64,000 nt of DNA from Devosia sp. LC5 (lineage in GTDB: Bacteria; Pseudomonadota; Alphaproteobacteria; Rhizobiales; Devosiaceae), in contig NZ_JNNO01000011.1 in the NCBI RefSeq assembly GCF_000735585.1, positions 1 to 64,000 on the forward strand, given 5' to 3'. The translations under genes and the position numbers were made by a program. The notes beneath the pieces are model-generated. The model did not search any database. It had not been told where the DNA came from and saw only the letters and a list, made by a program, of their open reading frames with translations. Position 1 is the stretch's first letter, and every line of letters starts with the position of its first letter. Below are positions 62,059 through 64,000 of the stretch, one piece after another.

Positions 62059-62931
62059 ATGAGCGCCGTTATGGATGCTGCCCTCCAGGCCGAAGCCGAC
62101 GAAACCGAATCCGGCGCGCACCCGATTTTTGCTGGGGCGCCGCGGAGTGTGGAGTTCAACAAGCTGCGCAAGCGGCTGATCCGCAATACGCGCGAGGCGC
62201 TGGACCGGTTCGCCATGGTGCGGCCGGGCGAGAAATGGCTGGTGGCGCTGTCGGGCGGCAAGGACAGCTATGGCATGCTGGCGCTGCTGCTGGACCTCAA
62301 GTGGCGCGGGCTTTTGCCGGTGGAATTGCTGGTCTGCAATCTCGATCAGGGGCAACCCAATTTCCCCAAGCATATCCTGCCTGAATTCCTGGGCGGGCTG
62401 GGGATTCCGCACCGGATCGAATACAAGGACACCTATTCCATCGTCACCGACAAGCTGCCGGTGGGGGCGACCTATTGCTCGCTGTGCAGCCGGCTGCGGC
62501 GCGGCAATCTCTATCGCATTGCGCGGGAAGAGGGCTGCACGGCGCTGGTGCTGGGTCATCATCGCGACGACAGCCTCGAAACCTTCTTCATGAACCTGTT
62601 CCATGGCGGCAAGCTGGCGGCCATGCCGCCGCGGCTGCTCAATGATGAGGGTGACATCGAAGTGTTGCGGCCGCTGATCTATTGTGCGGAAGACGATCTG
62701 CAGCGGTTTTCCGACGCCATGGCCTTTCCCATCATCCCCTGCGACCTGTGCGGCAGCCAGGATGGGCTGGAGCGCAATGCGATGAAGGCCATGCTTGCCG
62801 ACATCGAAAAACGCATGCCGGGGCGCAAGGATGTGATGATCCGTGCGCTGGGCAACGTCAATCCAAGCCATATGCTCGATCCGAAATTGTTCGATTTTGC
62901 TGGGCTGTTCGAACGAAGGACCGGACTATGA
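62059..62931 (+). CDS. ttcA: tRNA 2-thiocytidine(32) biosynthesis protein TtcA
   Basis: A 290-aa PP-loop enzyme that thiolates cytidine 32 of tRNAs using an iron-sulfur cluster. PP-loop SGGKDS (residues 65-70), first cysteine pair CSLC (140, 143) in [31 protein letters not shown], and the second pair CDLC (228, 231) in [14 protein letters not shown]. The TTG at 62041 is an alternative start. Its stop overlaps the start of the next gene (ATGA). Confidence 0.93.
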   Translation: MSAVMDAALQAEADETESGAHPIFAGAPRSVEFNKLRKRLIRNTREALDRFAMVRPGEKWLVALSGGKDSYGMLALLLDLKWRGLLPVELLVCNLDQGQPNFPKHILPEFLGGLGIPHRIEYKDTYSIVTDKLPVGATYCSLCSRLRRGNLYRIAREEGCTALVLGHHRDDSLETFFMNLFHGGKLAAMPPRLLNDEGDIEVLRPLIYCAEDDLQRFSDAMAFPIIPCDLCGSQDGLERNAMKAMLADIEKRMPGRKDVMIRALGNVNPSHMLDPKLFDFAGLFERRTGL

Positions 62932-63746
62932 GTGTTGATATCGGGGCGCTGGCGGCAATCCTGCGCGATGCCGCCAAGGCCGAAGTCCTGCCGCGGTTCC
63001 GCCGGCTGGATGCAGGCATGGTCAAGGTCAAGACCTCGGCCATCGATCTGGTCACCGAGGCCGACGAGGCTGCCGAGCGCTTCATCAAGGCCCGGGTGGC
63101 GGACCTGGCGCCCGACGCGCTGTTTGTCGGCGAGGAATCCGTCGCGGCCGACCCGGCTCTATTGGATGCGCTGGCGGATGCTGACCTCGCCGTCGTGGTC
63201 GATCCGATCGATGGCACGGCCAATTACGCCGCCGGCCTGCCGCTCTTTGCCGTCATGGCTGCTGTGGTGTCAAAGGGCGAAACCATTGCCGGCATCATCT
63301 ATGACCCGATGGGCGATGACTGGATGATGGCCGAAAAGGGCAGCGGCGCCTGGCTGCGGCGGCCAAATGGCGAGGCGGTGCGGATGCAGATCGCGGCGCC
63401 CCTGCCGCTGGCGGATATGGTGGGCTGCTGTTCGGTGGCCTTCATGCCGGCCGTGTCGCGCCCCCAGGTGCTGGCAAATTTCGCCAAGCTGGCTGTGGTG
63501 TCCAACTACCGCGTGGCCGGGCATGAATACCGCACCTTCGTTTCCGGGCATGCGCAATTCCTCTGCTACAACAAGCTGATGCCCTGGGATCACCTGGCCG
63601 GCACGCTGATGGCGCAGGAAGCCGGTGGCTATGCCGCCCGGCTCGATGGCTCGCCCTATCTGCCCCATCACGTCGACGGCGGCCTGATCATCGCCACGGA
63701 CAAAGACAGCTGGCAGCAGCTACGGCGCGAGGTTTTTACCTACTAG
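62928..63746 (+). CDS. Inositol monophosphatase-family protein
   Basis: A 272-aa Mg-dependent phosphatase of the IMPase fold. Metal-site motifs: [15 protein letters not shown] ([10 protein letters not shown]), [19 protein letters not shown] and [17 protein letters not shown]. Substrates in this group include inositol-1-phosphate, 3'-phosphoadenosine phosphate and histidinol phosphate; the choice cannot be made from sequence alone. The start overlaps the ttcA stop, so the two are probably co-translated. Confidence 0.9.
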   Translation: MSVDIGALAAILRDAAKAEVLPRFRRLDAGMVKVKTSAIDLVTEADEAAERFIKARVADLAPDALFVGEESVAADPALLDALADADLAVVVDPIDGTANYAAGLPLFAVMAAVVSKGETIAGIIYDPMGDDWMMAEKGSGAWLRRPNGEAVRMQIAAPLPLADMVGCCSVAFMPAVSRPQVLANFAKLAVVSNYRVAGHEYRTFVSGHAQFLCYNKLMPWDHLAGTLMAQEAGGYAARLDGSPYLPHHVDGGLIIATDKDSWQQLRREVFTY

Positions 63747-63859
63747 CGGGGGACCATAGCCCCAATCCATCCTCCCCACCCTTCTCCCTCGGGCTCGACC
63801 CGAGGGCCACTCGCCACCGGCACAGCTCTTCGTGCGCACACCTGACACGCTAACCCCAC

Positions 63860-63944
63860 AGTGTCATTCCCGCGAAAGCGGGAACCTCCGTTCGGGATGC
63901 TGAAGAAAGCAAACGGAGGTCCCCGCTTTCGCGGGGATGACACC
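63860..63944. repeat. Palindromic repeat family B, full element
   Basis: Arms GTGTCATTCCCGCGAAAGCG...GAACCTCCGTT and AACGGAGGTCCCCGCTTTCG...GGGATGACAC are near-perfect inverted copies, with a loop of about 20 nt. This type is widely dispersed in alphaproteobacterial genomes. The rest of the last 254 bp of the window shows nothing else I can support. Confidence 0.75.
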
Positions 63945-64000
63945 GTGGCTTGAACGATCACGAACCCACCTCACCATGCCCCCTTGCTCGACTCATAAGT

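Noticed and set aside
63743..63961. A 72-aa frame containing SSPRKRG and GSRFRGND
   Set aside because: This text is the translation of the palindromic repeat family B, a well-known source of spurious proteins.

Overview
The window looks like a chromosomal segment of a motile alphaproteobacterium of the order Hyphomicrobiales (Rhizobiales), most likely Devosia or a close relative. The indications are high G+C, a flagellar regulon of the alphaproteobacterial type (FlaF, FlbT, FliX, a DUF6468 protein and a MotE-like protein), CckA beside the flagellar genes, the order ribBA-like / recA / alaS / icd, a single-cysteine DksA, a BacA/SbmA transporter and CsgH-type curli genes. The genus is inference; no rRNA or tRNA gene was recognised.

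Layout. (1) 1-7.2 kb: flagellar block I. A 5'-truncated FlgL/flagellin-family gene is followed by leftward flaF, flbT and flagellin, then a leftward flgI-flgJ-flgN-like-hypothetical operon with a sigma-54-type promoter, and a divergent fliX. (2) 7.2-20.2 kb: metabolic and accessory genes. These are DoxX, GST, a flavin-binding PPOX-like protein behind an 18-bp perfect palindrome, a GFA-family enzyme, a GNAT/methyltransferase pair, dksA, a four-gene polar amino acid ABC transporter, a small curli locus (two curlin-repeat proteins and CsgH), an ABC-F ATPase and an M32 carboxypeptidase. (3) 20.4-35.4 kb: flagellar block II. It holds leftward flgF-flgG-flgA-flgH, divergent fliL-fliM-DUF6468-motE followed by an 1111-aa secreted repeat protein, leftward fliO-fliP, and divergent flgB-flgC-fliE-fliQ-fliR-flhB. 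(4) 35.4-44.4 kb: a membrane acyltransferase-like gene, cckA, a DUF2237 gene, an ArsR/SRPBCC pair, an aldo/keto reductase, an AraD1/GguC-type sugar-acid enzyme and a ribBA-like gene with a degenerate second domain. (5) 44.4-64 kb: recA (LexA-type box), alaS, two EamA transporters, a GIN-domain protein, a FadL-like porin behind a GACGTTAACGTC palindrome, icd, fabF, a second GFA protein, two RimJ/RimL-type acetyltransferases, trmJ, an MFS exporter, rpsD, sbmA/bacA, ttcA and an inositol-monophosphatase-family gene.

Regulatory picture. The three divergent flagellar intergenic regions (6.6-6.75, 23.7-23.83 and 31.9-32.02 kb) each contain a CCGGCA-N5-TGCC dyad resembling the Caulobacter ftr element bound by FlbD. 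Each also has a GG-N10-GC (-24/-12) promoter pointing into the leftward operon. fliX, whose product controls FlbD in Caulobacter, starts beside one of these dyads. Intergenic spaces elsewhere carry at least four families of long palindromic REP-like repeats.

The least described item is the 1111-aa exported protein of the fliL-fliM-motE operon. It appears to combine several AMIN-like beta modules with a long helical (TPR/Sel1-like) array and may be an unnamed periplasmic flagellar component. The curli locus and the shared flagellar regulatory dyads also deserve attention. All gene calls come from reading translations and motifs; no database search was possible.
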